The notes under the pieces: model-generated
Databases searched by the model: none
Seen by the model: only the letters and a program-made list of their open reading frames with translations
Told to the model about the DNA's origin: nothing
From: Allocatelliglobosispora scoriae
Lineage (GTDB): Bacteria > Actinomycetota > Actinomycetes > Mycobacteriales > Micromonosporaceae
Assembly (NCBI RefSeq): GCF_014204945.1
Contig: NZ_JACHMN010000003.1
Coordinates: 2,108,001 to 2,172,000 of the forward strand
Length of the DNA stretch: 64,000 bases
Direction: 5' to 3'
Position numbers and translations under genes: made by a program
In this document: positions 25,566-33,264 of the stretch, piece by piece
Position numbering within the stretch: the stretch's first letter is position 1
How the letters are laid out: every line of letters starts with the position of its first letter

Positions 25566-25744
25566 GCCGCCTGTCCTCCTCCCAGCCGCTCATCCAAGCG
25601 ACCTAGCTCATACCGAGTATCCTCTAGCTGGCGGCGATAGAACGCCAGCCCCTCTTCATACTGGCTGATGAAACCGCGCGCCCGCTCAACTGCCGCAGTC
25701 AGCTTCATCCTCTGGAACTCGTCCTTGATGTGCTCATCGTCCAC
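25562..25744 (-). CDS. Small coiled-coil protein
   Basis: 60 residues from a GTG with GAGGTGA about 5 nt upstream. Nearly all of it is predicted helix with heptad-like hydrophobics (AAVERARGFISQYEEGLAFYRRQLEDTRYELGRLDERL). No family recognised. It is coupled to the 65-residue gene downstream. The upstream gap to the TIR-TPR gene (25745-25922) is AT-richer and contains a possible promoter (ACTATAGG on the minus strand). Confidence 0.65.
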   Translation of the reverse strand: MDDEHIKDEFQRMKLTAAVERARGFISQYEEGLAFYRRQLEDTRYELGRLDERLGGGQAA

Positions 25745-25922
25745 GATCTCACCTCTTCCACCAGCTACCTATAGTTGTCATGCAATGTATATCCACGATG
25801 GACGGCGCGGCAATCCGGAGGTGCGGTCTCGTGGCACCGCTGCCGACGGCAGGACCGCCCAGCGAAAATCGTGCAAGAACGCGTTGTGAGCCGGCCCGGG
25901 CAGCATCCCGGCGGCAACGCGA

Positions 25923-27248
25923 TCACGCGAATCGTTCCACCCAGCGCTCGCTCTGCAGCGTGCTGTCGTGCTCCGGGCCGAATGCCATGCTCCGGTCGGT
26001 GGCGACCGCGCGCATCAATCGCAGTCCCTCCGCCCGATCGCCGGCCAGCCCGACGTTCACGGCGAGCAGGTGCCGGGAGTCCAATGTGTAGGCGTGCGCC
26101 GCCCCGAGCGCCCGGGTGGAGTCCGCCACGAGGTCCCGTAGCAGCGTGACCGCCTGGGCCCGGTCGCCGCTCTCCCCGACGTGGTGGGCATGGCCGTACC
26201 GCGCTTCCAGCGCGCTGCGGTGATCGGCGCCGAGCACGCGGCTGTAGTCGTCGGCGAGCTCCCGCAGCAGCCGGGCGGCCTCGGCGTGATCACCGCTCCC
26301 GCCGACGTTCTGGGCGAGGGCGTAGCGGGACCGGAGAGTGGCGTGGTGATCGGCCCCCAGGACCCGGGTCCGGTCGGCGATCACGCCGCGCAGCAGCCGG
26401 ATCGCCTCGGCCCGGTCGCCGGTGGACCCGATGTCGGCGGCGAGGGCGTGGCGGGACGACAGGGTCCTGCTGTGGTCGGCGCCGAGGACCCGGGTCTGGT
26501 CGGCGACGACGCCTCGGAGCAGGCGCGCGGATTCGGCCGGGTCGCCGCCGTTGCGGATCTGCACCGCGAGCAGGGAGCGCGAGCTGAGCGTGAGGACATG
26601 GTCGGCGCCGAGGACCCGGGTCCGGTCGGCGACCACGTCCGCGAGGAGCTCGATCGCGCCGGCCCGGTCGCCGAGCCTGCCGATGGTGAAGGCGAGCTGG
26701 TGCCGCGCGAGCAGGGTGTCCGGGTGGTCGGCGCCCAGCGTCCGGGTCGAGTCGTCGACGAGCCGCCGGTAGAGTCCCGCCGCCTCGGCGTAGGCGCCTC
26801 GATCGAGGGACTTGTGTGCCTCCCGGTGCCGGGTCCTCAGCCGGTCGACCTCGGGGCTCTCCACCGGTGGTGCCTGGTGTGCGCGGAGCCGGTCGAGGAA
26901 GGCGGCCGAGGGCATCCGCCCGCCGGTCACCGCCTCGAACTGGACCGTGCTGAGCCGGAAGAAGACATCGCCGCTGAGCAGCAGCGGCAGGATCGGCCGC
27001 CGCATCAGGGCGGCCCGGTTGATCTCCAGGGCGATCCACTCCGACTCCTCGGCCTGCGGAGTCATGACGACGACGAAGGCGGCGCAGGTGTCGATCTGCT
27101 CGCGGATGACGCGCTCCCACCGGGCGCCGGTGATGATGTCGCGGTCGAACCAGGTCGGGATCCCGGCCGCGATCAGGTGGTCCGCCAGCTGGTGCACGTA
27201 GACCGAGTCGCTGGCGTGGCTGTAGCTGAGGAACACGTGGCCCGTCAC
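25923..27248 (-). CDS. TIR domain protein with seven TPR-like repeats
   Basis: 441 residues. Residues 1-130 are a TIR domain: VFLSYSHASDS, the loop PTWFDRD, and SEWIALEINRA, in which Glu75 is the expected NADase catalytic residue. From about 185 seven 42-residue TPR units follow, each marked by a GADHxxTLxxRxxLA-like signature. TIR proteins with repeat sensors act in bacterial immunity by destroying NAD+ or making signals when triggered. That role here is inference. A TAACGT hexamer 7 nt upstream sets the GTG start. The 219-residue gene lies 10 nt upstream on the same strand. Confidence 0.85.
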   Translation of the reverse strand: MTGHVFLSYSHASDSVYVHQLADHLIAAGIPTWFDRDIITGARWERVIREQIDTCAAFVVVMTPQAEESEWIALEINRAALMRRPILPLLLSGDVFFRLSTVQFEAVTGGRMPSAAFLDRLRAHQAPPVESPEVDRLRTRHREAHKSLDRGAYAEAAGLYRRLVDDSTRTLGADHPDTLLARHQLAFTIGRLGDRAGAIELLADVVADRTRVLGADHVLTLSSRSLLAVQIRNGGDPAESARLLRGVVADQTRVLGADHSRTLSSRHALAADIGSTGDRAEAIRLLRGVIADRTRVLGADHHATLRSRYALAQNVGGSGDHAEAARLLRELADDYSRVLGADHRSALEARYGHAHHVGESGDRAQAVTLLRDLVADSTRALGAAHAYTLDSRHLLAVNVGLAGDRAEGLRLMRAVATDRSMAFGPEHDSTLQSERWVERFA

Positions 27249-27255
27249 GCCCGGC

Positions 27256-27261
27256 ACGTTA
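27256..27261 (-). promoter_or_regulatory. -10 hexamer TAACGT, N7, GTG (leaderless layout)
   Basis: On the minus strand TAACGT is followed by 7 nt and the GTG of the TIR-TPR gene at 27248. It begins inside the stop region of the upstream gene, so the TIR gene may have its own transcript. Confidence 0.5.
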
Positions 27262-27918
27262 CCTGACGGCTGTCGATCCCCCCGGATGGCTGAGGGCCGC
27301 GGCGGCAGGCGACGCGGCGGCGGCCAGCATTGCCAGCCGCAGCAGGTCCCGGTCGCGTTTGTGGGCCACGCTGTCGTCCCGGTGGCGGCCGGGACGACGC
27401 AGCCGTTCCTGCAGCTCGGCGATGCTGTCGAGCAGCGACCGCTGCTGCTCCGGCGTGAGCGAGCCGTCCGACGCGAGGGCCGCCGCCGCGCAGGTGAGCA
27501 CGGCGGCGCCGGTCCGGTCGGGCGTTTTCGGGTCGGGTACGAAGGGGCGGTGCCACGATCCGAGGGCGTGCAGTGCGGCCTGCTGCGGTGCGCCGTACCA
27601 GTGGTCGGGGGTGTGATCCGGGTTGCGGTCACCCGGGCGGGGACTGCGCCGGCCCTGGCGTTTCGCCTGCCGCCGCGTCTCGGCGTAGGCGCGCACGTCG
27701 GCCTGCCAGGCCCGCCTGCTCACGATCAGGATCTCCAGCGCGCGCAGCAGGGCGGCCTCATCGCGCTGGTAGGGCCCGGCGACGTCGGCGAGGAACGCCA
27801 GCGTCGCGTGGAATCCGATCGGCCGGTAGAGCTGTACGCAGCAGCGAAGAGCCGCGACCCGCCACGCGTGCGGGAGCGAGGGGTCACGCACCTTCCGGGC
27901 GAAGCAGCCGAAGCTCAC
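27259..27918 (-). CDS. Unknown protein next to the TIR-TPR gene
   Basis: 219 residues, basic and Arg/Ala-rich, with Cys, Trp and His spread through the first half (CFARKVRDPSLPHAWRVAALRCCVQLY) and a His-containing centre (DHWYGAPQQAALHALGSWH). No signal peptide or membrane helix is evident. I do not recognise the family. The start is a GTG with TAACCT 6 nt upstream. The close spacing to the TIR-TPR gene (10 nt) suggests a functional pair. Confidence 0.65.
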   Translation of the reverse strand: MSFGCFARKVRDPSLPHAWRVAALRCCVQLYRPIGFHATLAFLADVAGPYQRDEAALLRALEILIVSRRAWQADVRAYAETRRQAKRQGRRSPRPGDRNPDHTPDHWYGAPQQAALHALGSWHRPFVPDPKTPDRTGAAVLTCAAAALASDGSLTPEQQRSLLDSIAELQERLRRPGRHRDDSVAHKRDRDLLRLAMLAAAASPAAAALSHPGGSTAVR

Positions 27919-27924
27919 CGGGGC

Positions 27925-27930
27925 AGGTTA
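27925..27930 (-). promoter_or_regulatory. -10 hexamer TAACCT, N6, GTG (leaderless layout)
   Basis: On the minus strand TAACCT is followed by 6 nt and the GTG at 27918. It lies in the 19-nt gap after the F420-type gene, and marks the break between the pyrimidine operon and the TIR pair. Confidence 0.55.
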
Positions 27931-27937
27931 ACCGCTC

Positions 27938-28936
27938 TCATCGCAGCGCGGGGATCACCGTGTGCCCGTACACGTCGAGGGTGTGGTCCTTGTCGTCGTG
28001 CTGGAGGTAGACGGCGAACTGGTCGACGCCGATGTCGCGGAGCGCGGTCAGCTTCTCGACGTGGGCGGCGGCCGGCCCGAGGACGCAGAACCGGTCCACG
28101 ATCTCGTCGGGGACGAACTCGGCGTGCGTGTTGCCCGCCCGTCCGTGCTCGGTGTAGTCGTAGCCCTGCCGGCCCTTGATGTAGTCGCTCAGCGCCTTCG
28201 GTACGGCACCGGACGAGTCGCCGTAGCGGGCGACGATGTCGGCGATGTGGTTGCCGACCATGCCGCCGAACCAGCGGGTCTGGTCGCGCTGGTGCTCGAG
28301 GTCGTCGCCGACGTAGGCGGGCGCGGCGACACAGAACTTCACCGACGCCGGGTCCCGCCCGGCTTCGGCTGCGGCGCGGCGAACCGCCGTGATCATCCAC
28401 TCGGCGATGTCGAGGTCGGCGAGCTGCAGGATGAACCCGTCGGCCACCTCGCCGGTGAGCTTGAGCGCCTTGGGGCCGTAGGCGGCGACCCAGACATCGA
28501 GCCGGGAGTCGGCGACCCAGGGGAACCGCAGCGTGTTGCCCCGGTAGGTGATCTCGCGGCCGTTGGCGAGCTCGCGGATCACCTCGACCGACTCGCGCAG
28601 CTCGGCGAGCCCGACGGGGGGCAGGCCGAGCGTACGCAGAGCGGAGTCGCCGCGGCCGATGCCGCAGATGGTGCGGTTGCCGAACAGCTCGTTGAGGGTG
28701 GCGTAGGTGCTGGCGGTGACGGTGAGGTCCCGGGTACCGGGGTTGGTCACCATCGGGCCGACGATGACGCGTTCGGTGTGGGCGAGGATCTGGCTGTAGA
28801 TGACGTACGGCTCCTGCCACAGCAGGTGCGAGTCGAACGACCAGACGTGGCTGAACCCGGCCGCCTCGGCCCGCTGGGCGTACTCGACGATCTGCTTGGC
28901 GGGCGGGTCGAGCTGGAAGACGACGCCGATGTCCAT
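27938..28936 (-). CDS. F420-type LLM oxidoreductase of the pyrimidine-catabolism cluster (TIGR03842-like)
   Basis: 332 residues of the luciferase-like fold: MDIGVVFQLDPPAKQIVEYA, SFDSHLLWQEPYVIYSQIL, VGPMVTNPGTRDLTVTAS and GIGRGDSALRTLG. This matches the subfamily seen beside dihydropyrimidinase genes in actinomycetes. It starts 15 nt after dihydropyrimidinase, so the two are cotranscribed. It may reduce the pyrimidine ring or oxidise a related intermediate with F420. That step is inference. Confidence 0.85.
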   Translation of the reverse strand: MDIGVVFQLDPPAKQIVEYAQRAEAAGFSHVWSFDSHLLWQEPYVIYSQILAHTERVIVGPMVTNPGTRDLTVTASTYATLNELFGNRTICGIGRGDSALRTLGLPPVGLAELRESVEVIRELANGREITYRGNTLRFPWVADSRLDVWVAAYGPKALKLTGEVADGFILQLADLDIAEWMITAVRRAAAEAGRDPASVKFCVAAPAYVGDDLEHQRDQTRWFGGMVGNHIADIVARYGDSSGAVPKALSDYIKGRQGYDYTEHGRAGNTHAEFVPDEIVDRFCVLGPAAAHVEKLTALRDIGVDQFAVYLQHDDKDHTLDVYGHTVIPALR

Positions 28937-28951
28937 TCCAGATCCCCTTTC

Positions 28952-30358
28952 TCAGACCAGGTAGGTGGACAGGCCGCGGGGCAGGTAGCGGCCGTGGCCC
29001 TTGCGGCCGTGGTATTCGCCGCCGCTGACGACGACGGTGCCGCGGGAGATGACGGTGTCGACCTTCCCGGCGATCTCGTAGCCCTCGTAGGCGGAGTGGT
29101 CCATGTTCATGTGGTGGGTCTCGACGCTGATCCGGGTCCGCCCGGCGGGGTCGTAGAGCACGATGTCGGCGTCGGAGCCCGGCGCGATGACGCCCTTGCG
29201 GGGGTAGAGGCCGAACATCCGGGCCGGGGTGGTGGCGATCGTCTCGACCCAGCGCTCCAGCGACAGCTGCCCGTCGACGACACCCTGATAGAGCAGGTCG
29301 ACGCGGTGCTCGACGCCGCCGATCCCGTTGGGGATCTTGGAGAAGTCGCCGAGGCCGAGCTCCTTCTGGTCCTTGAAGCAGAAGGGGCAGTGGTCGGTGG
29401 AGACGATCGCGAGGTCGTTGCTGCGCAGCCCGCGCCACAGGTCGCGCTGGTGCGGCTCGTGCCTGCTGCGCAGCGGAGTGGAGCAGACCCACTTGGCGCC
29501 CTCGAAGCCGGGCGCGCCGAGCTGGTCCTCCAGGGTCAGGTAGAGGTACTGCGGGCAGGTCTCGGCGAAGACGTTGCGCCCGGCGTCGCGAGCTTCCGCG
29601 ACGGCCGCGAGCGCCTCCGACGCCGACAGGTGCACGATGTAGAGCGGGGTGTCCTGCGCGACCTTGGCGAGGGAGATGGCGCGCCGGGTCGCCTCGGCCT
29701 CCAGCTCCGCCGGGCGGGTGATGCCGTGGTAGATCGGGTCGGTCTCGCCGCGCGCGAGCGCCTGCTGGACGAGGACGTCGATGGCGATGCCGTTCTCGGC
29801 GTGCATCATGATCATCGAGCCGTTGTCGCGGGCCTTCTGCATCGCTCGCAGGATCTGGCCGTCGTCGCTGTAGAAGACGCCGGGATAGGCCATGAAGAGC
29901 TTGAAGCTGCTGATCCCCTCGGACTCGACGAGCGCGTCCATCGCCGTGAGCGACTCGTCGTCGACGCCACCGATGATCATGTGGAAGCCGTAGTCGACGT
30001 GGCACTCGCCGTCGGCCTTCGCGTGCCAGGCGGCGAGCCCCTCGTGCACGTTCTCCCCGGTGCGCTGCACGGCGAAGTCGATGATCGTGGTGGTGCCGCC
30101 GAACGCCGCCGCCTTCGTGCCGGTGTCGAAGGTGTCGGAGGCGAAGGTGCCGCCGAAGGGCAGCTCCATGTGCGTGTGCGCGTCGATGCCGCCGGGGATG
30201 ACATACTTCCCGGTCGCGTCGATGACCTGCGCGTCGGCGATCTCGGGGGCGCGGCCGGGTGCGAAGAGCGCGGTGATCGTCTCGCCCTCGACGAGCACGT
30301 CGGCGGGGTAGGGTCCGGTGCTCGTGACAACGATTCCACCGGTGATGAGTATGGTCAC
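28952..30358 (-). CDS. Dihydropyrimidinase / D-hydantoinase
   Basis: 468 residues of the amidohydrolase barrel. Metal ligands are visible: GGIDAHTHMELP (His61, His63), the carboxylated Lys153 in SFKLFMAYPG, His in MMHAENG, HLSASEAL, and Asp in STDHCPFC. It opens dihydrouracil or dihydrothymine rings (or 5-substituted hydantoins) to N-carbamoyl-beta-amino acids, the second step of reductive pyrimidine catabolism. It lies 23 nt after the nitrilase-type gene. Confidence 0.93.
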   Translation of the reverse strand: MTILITGGIVVTSTGPYPADVLVEGETITALFAPGRAPEIADAQVIDATGKYVIPGGIDAHTHMELPFGGTFASDTFDTGTKAAAFGGTTTIIDFAVQRTGENVHEGLAAWHAKADGECHVDYGFHMIIGGVDDESLTAMDALVESEGISSFKLFMAYPGVFYSDDGQILRAMQKARDNGSMIMMHAENGIAIDVLVQQALARGETDPIYHGITRPAELEAEATRRAISLAKVAQDTPLYIVHLSASEALAAVAEARDAGRNVFAETCPQYLYLTLEDQLGAPGFEGAKWVCSTPLRSRHEPHQRDLWRGLRSNDLAIVSTDHCPFCFKDQKELGLGDFSKIPNGIGGVEHRVDLLYQGVVDGQLSLERWVETIATTPARMFGLYPRKGVIAPGSDADIVLYDPAGRTRISVETHHMNMDHSAYEGYEIAGKVDTVISRGTVVVSGGEYHGRKGHGRYLPRGLSTYLV

Positions 30359-30381
30359 GGTGCTCCCTCTGCGGTGGGCGG

Positions 30382-31221
30382 TCAGGCCTGGGTCAGCGGT
30401 CCGTAGGCGTCGGGCCGGCGGTCGCGGTAGAACGCCCAGCGGTCCCGCACCTCGGCGAGCAGGTCAAGATCAAGATCACGAACAACGAGCTCCGCCTGGT
30501 ACGCGTCCGCGGGCTCGCCGACGAACTTGCCCTCCGGGTCGACGAAGTAGCTCGTGCCGTAGAAGTCGTCGTCGCCCAGGTCCTCGATGCCGACCCGGTT
30601 GATGGCGCCGATGAAATACTCGTTGGCGACCGCCGAGGCGGGCTGCTCCAGCTTCCACAGGTAGGACGAGAGCCCCCGGCTCGTCGCCGACGGGTTGAAC
30701 ACGATCTGCGCACCGGCGAGCCCCAGCGCCCGCCAGCCCTCCGGGAAGTGCCGGTCATAGCAGATGTAGACGCCGATCCGCCCCACCGCGGTGTCGAAGA
30801 CCGGGTAGCCGAGGTTGCCCGGCCGGAAGTAGAACTTCTCCCAGAAGCCCTTCACCTGCGGGATGTGCGTCTTGCGGTATTTCCCCAGGTAGCTGCCGTC
30901 CGCGTCGACGACGGCAGCGGTGTTGTAGAGGACGCCGGGCTGCTCCTGCTCGTACATCGGGAGGATCATCACCATGCCGAGCTCCGCGGCGAGAGCCTGG
31001 AACCGCTCGGTGGTGGGCCCCGGAACCGACTCCGCGTAGGAGTAGAACTGCGGGTCCTGCACCTGGCAGAAGTAGGGGCCGTAGAACAGCTCCTGGAAGC
31101 AGATCACCTTCGCGCCCTGCGCGGCGGCCTGGCGTGCGTACTCCTCGTGGGCTTTGATCATGGACTCTTTGTCGCCGGTCCACGTGGTCTGGACCAGGGC
31201 GGCGCGGATGCTGTTCGTCAC
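30382..31221 (-). CDS. Nitrilase-superfamily beta-ureidopropionase (N-carbamoyl amidase)
   Basis: 279 residues with the Glu-Lys-Cys triad of the nitrilase fold: Glu44 in CFQELFYGPYF, Lys117 in KYRKTHIP and Cys154 in YICYDRHFPEGWR. Position before dihydropyrimidinase points to hydrolysis of N-carbamoyl-beta-alanine to beta-alanine, CO2 and ammonia; N-carbamoylputrescine amidase is the main alternative. It is first in the operon. A GAGGAGG site lies about 9 nt before the GTG. The upstream DNA to 31392 is AT-richer and probably holds the operon promoter. Confidence 0.9.
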   Translation of the reverse strand: MTNSIRAALVQTTWTGDKESMIKAHEEYARQAAAQGAKVICFQELFYGPYFCQVQDPQFYSYAESVPGPTTERFQALAAELGMVMILPMYEQEQPGVLYNTAAVVDADGSYLGKYRKTHIPQVKGFWEKFYFRPGNLGYPVFDTAVGRIGVYICYDRHFPEGWRALGLAGAQIVFNPSATSRGLSSYLWKLEQPASAVANEYFIGAINRVGIEDLGDDDFYGTSYFVDPEGKFVGEPADAYQAELVVRDLDLDLLAEVRDRWAFYRDRRPDAYGPLTQA

Positions 31222-31392
31222 CGGTGCTCGCCTCCTCGTTTTTCCTGCTCAGCGGTTCGTTCCAGATAACCATCAGGAGCGGTCCGAAGGGCGCAGGGAC
31301 AGGCTGATAACAGAACATTAATGAGGTGAGTCGAGTGAGACAACGATTCACGGAATCTGCAGTCATCAATGATCAACCCCCCGTGAGCACGA

Positions 31393-31458
31393 AGATCGCC
31401 GCAACTCTTGAAGAGTCGGTGCTTTAAAGCACCGACTCTTCAAGAGTTGCGGCGATCT
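31393..31458. repeat. Palindromic element family B, perfect 66-bp copy
   Basis: Every base pairs: AGATCGCCGCAACTCTTG at the left end, GGTGCTTTAAAGCACC at the centre. It lies 21 nt past the DUF1684 stop codon. Confidence 0.88.
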
Positions 31459-31479
31459 CGGCTGTTGCGGGCGGGGCGG

Positions 31480-32058
31480 TCAGCGGTGGTGGTAGGCGAG
31501 CTCCCCGGCCCGGATCGGCGCGGCGACCGTGTTCTCCGCCGGGGCGAGCGGGCACGCCCACCGGTCGTCGTAGGCACAGCTCGGGTTGTATCCGTAATTG
31601 AAGTCCAGCCGCACCCGGTCGCCGTCGAGCACCGTCACGCCCCGGCCGAAGGTGCCCTTCGCGGTGTCGGTGAGGTAGCGACCGCCGCCGTAGGTCTCGT
31701 TGCCGCAGGTGCCGTCGCGGAACGGCAGGAAGAGCCCGCCGGCGTAGGCGTTGATCCACCACAGGGTCAGCGGGCCCCACGGCGTGGGCGCGATGGCGAC
31801 CCGCCGGTAGCGCACCACCCCGTCCGGCCCGCCGGTGTCGATGCTGGTCTCGCCGTCGGCCGGAACCAGTGCGACCTCCACGATCGCGTCCGTGCTCGCC
31901 GGGAAGTAGGACGGCCCCCGCGAACCGGGCGGCACCGGCGACTGGGGGTGGGTGGCGAAGAGCTCGTCACGGGCCGTACGGAATCCGTCGAGATCGACGG
32001 GGGAGAGGTAGAGCCGGGCAACCTGCTCACGCCAGTCGGCGAGATCGAGTGCGTCCAC
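31480..32058 (-). CDS. DUF1684 family protein
   Basis: 192 residues. The C-terminal DUF1684 signature is intact: FNYGYNPSCAYDDRWACPLAPAEN followed by IRAGELAYH. The family has no proven reaction. No signal peptide or membrane helix is seen. It starts at a GTG with TACGGT 6 nt upstream, facing away from the ADP-ribosylglycohydrolase across a long palindrome. Confidence 0.9.
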   Translation of the reverse strand: MDALDLADWREQVARLYLSPVDLDGFRTARDELFATHPQSPVPPGSRGPSYFPASTDAIVEVALVPADGETSIDTGGPDGVVRYRRVAIAPTPWGPLTLWWINAYAGGLFLPFRDGTCGNETYGGGRYLTDTAKGTFGRGVTVLDGDRVRLDFNYGYNPSCAYDDRWACPLAPAENTVAAPIRAGELAYHHR

Positions 32059-32064
32059 CAGGCC

Positions 32065-32070
32065 ACCGTA
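32065..32070 (-). promoter_or_regulatory. -10 hexamer TACGGT, N6, GTG (leaderless layout)
   Basis: On the minus strand TACGGT is followed by 6 nt and the DUF1684 GTG at 32058. Confidence 0.6.
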
Positions 32071-32090
32071 ACCCGTCCCCCCTCCTGAAT

Positions 32091-32197
32091 TTTAATGCTG
32101 GACACGCCGGCAAAAGTGCAACAAAAGTCAGGATCACGTTGCGTGAGAAGTCGATCCTGACTTTGGTTGCACTTTTGCCGGCGTGTCCAGCATTAAA
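32091..32197. repeat. 45-bp-arm palindrome between two divergent promoters
   Basis: Arms 32091-32135 and 32153-32197 (beginning TTTAATGCTGGACACG) pair with one mismatch around 17 nt. It fills the space between the DUF1684 and ADP-ribosylglycohydrolase -10 hexamers, so both -35 regions probably fall in or beside its arms. Confidence 0.85.
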
Positions 32198-32205
32198 GTT
32201 CAGGT

Positions 32206-32211
32206 TAGGGT
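32206..32211 (+). promoter_or_regulatory. -10 hexamer TAGGGT, N6, GTG (leaderless layout)
   Basis: TAGGGT is followed by 6 nt and the GTG at 32218. It starts 9 nt after the palindrome ends. Confidence 0.65.
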
Positions 32212-32217
32212 CGGCGG

Positions 32218-33231
32218 GTGACTCAAGCGGTGGTACGGCGGGCCAGCGGATCCATGTTCGGGCTGGCGTACGGGGATGCGCTCGGCAAGCCGACGGAGTT
32301 CCTGCGCTACGAGGAGATCCTCGACCGTTACGGCGTCGGCGGGCCCCAGGAGCTCGACGGCGACCCGGCCCTCGTCACCGACGACACCCAGATGGGGCTC
32401 GCCGTCGCCGATGCGCTGCTCAGCGCGCTGGAAGAGCGACCGCTGACACCGCAGCGGCTCGAACCGCGGACCCGGGGCAGGTTCCTGCACTGGGCGGCGT
32501 CCGACGAGAACAACCGGGCACCCGGGATGACCTGCATGCGCGCCATCGGGCGGCTCGGCGACGGCCGACCGTGGGTGCTCGCCACCGAGCAGGGGTCCAA
32601 GGGGTGCGGCGCCAACATGCGGGTCACCCCGGTGGGGCTGGTACCGGGGCTCTCCGGCGCGGAACGGGCGGGCGCGGCACAGCTCCAGGCAGCCATGACG
32701 CACGGGCACCCGACGGCGCTGGCGGCGAGCGAGCTCACGGCGTACACGGTGCATCTGCTCGTGAACGGGCTGGCGCCCCGGGAGCTGCCGCGCGCGTTGC
32801 GCGAGCGCTGCCGCGAGCAGCGCGAGGTCTACCGGGGCGACTGGCTCGGCGACCTGTGGCAGCGGCCGGGGGAGACGAGCGAGGCGTCGTTCATCGCGCG
32901 CGGCTGGGACGAGTGCCTGGGCGTGCTGGACCGGCTCGACGCGGCGCTGGCGGCCCCCGACCGGACCGCCGACCCGTGCCTGGCGACCGGGGCGGGCTGG
33001 ATCGCCGAGGAGGCGTTCGCGACCGCGCTGCACTGCTTCCTGCTCTTCGAGTCCGAGCCGGTGGCGATGCTGGGGCGGGCGGCGGCGACCTCGGGTGACT
33101 CGGACTCGATCGCGTGCCTGGCGGGCGCGTTCGCCGGAGCCGCCCACGGCATGGGCGCGTGGCCGGCCGAGTGGGCGGAGCGCATCGAGTACGCCGCCGA
33201 GCTCGACCGGATCGGCCGCGCCTGGGACTGA
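32218..33231 (+). CDS. ADP-ribosylglycohydrolase family protein
   Basis: 337 residues. The dimagnesium site of this all-helical family is visible: GLAYGDALGKPTEF, VTDDTQMGLAVADALL (residues about 53-68) and GDSDSIACLAGAFAGAAHG (about 293-311). These enzymes remove ADP-ribose from proteins (DraG type) or nucleic acids, or act on related metabolites. The target is unknown. The next gene begins 34 nt later on the same strand. Confidence 0.9.
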   Translation: MTQAVVRRASGSMFGLAYGDALGKPTEFLRYEEILDRYGVGGPQELDGDPALVTDDTQMGLAVADALLSALEERPLTPQRLEPRTRGRFLHWAASDENNRAPGMTCMRAIGRLGDGRPWVLATEQGSKGCGANMRVTPVGLVPGLSGAERAGAAQLQAAMTHGHPTALAASELTAYTVHLLVNGLAPRELPRALRERCREQREVYRGDWLGDLWQRPGETSEASFIARGWDECLGVLDRLDAALAAPDRTADPCLATGAGWIAEEAFATALHCFLLFESEPVAMLGRAAATSGDSDSIACLAGAFAGAAHGMGAWPAEWAERIEYAAELDRIGRAWD

Positions 33232-33252
33232 GCCGGTGTCGGTGGGTGGCGT

Positions 33253-33258
33253 TAGGCT
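33253..33258 (+). promoter_or_regulatory. -10 hexamer TAGGCT, N6, GTG (leaderless layout)
   Basis: TAGGCT is followed by 6 nt and the GTG at 33265, identical in hexamer and spacing to metH and PAC2. Confidence 0.65.
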
Positions 33259-33264
33259 GCGCGG

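Noticed and set aside
25923-27632. 569-residue version of the TIR-TPR protein
   Set aside because: The extra 128 residues are antisense-like Arg/Pro-rich sequence overlapping the 219-residue gene; TIR domains start at or near the N-terminus and the GTG at 27248 has a leaderless promoter.
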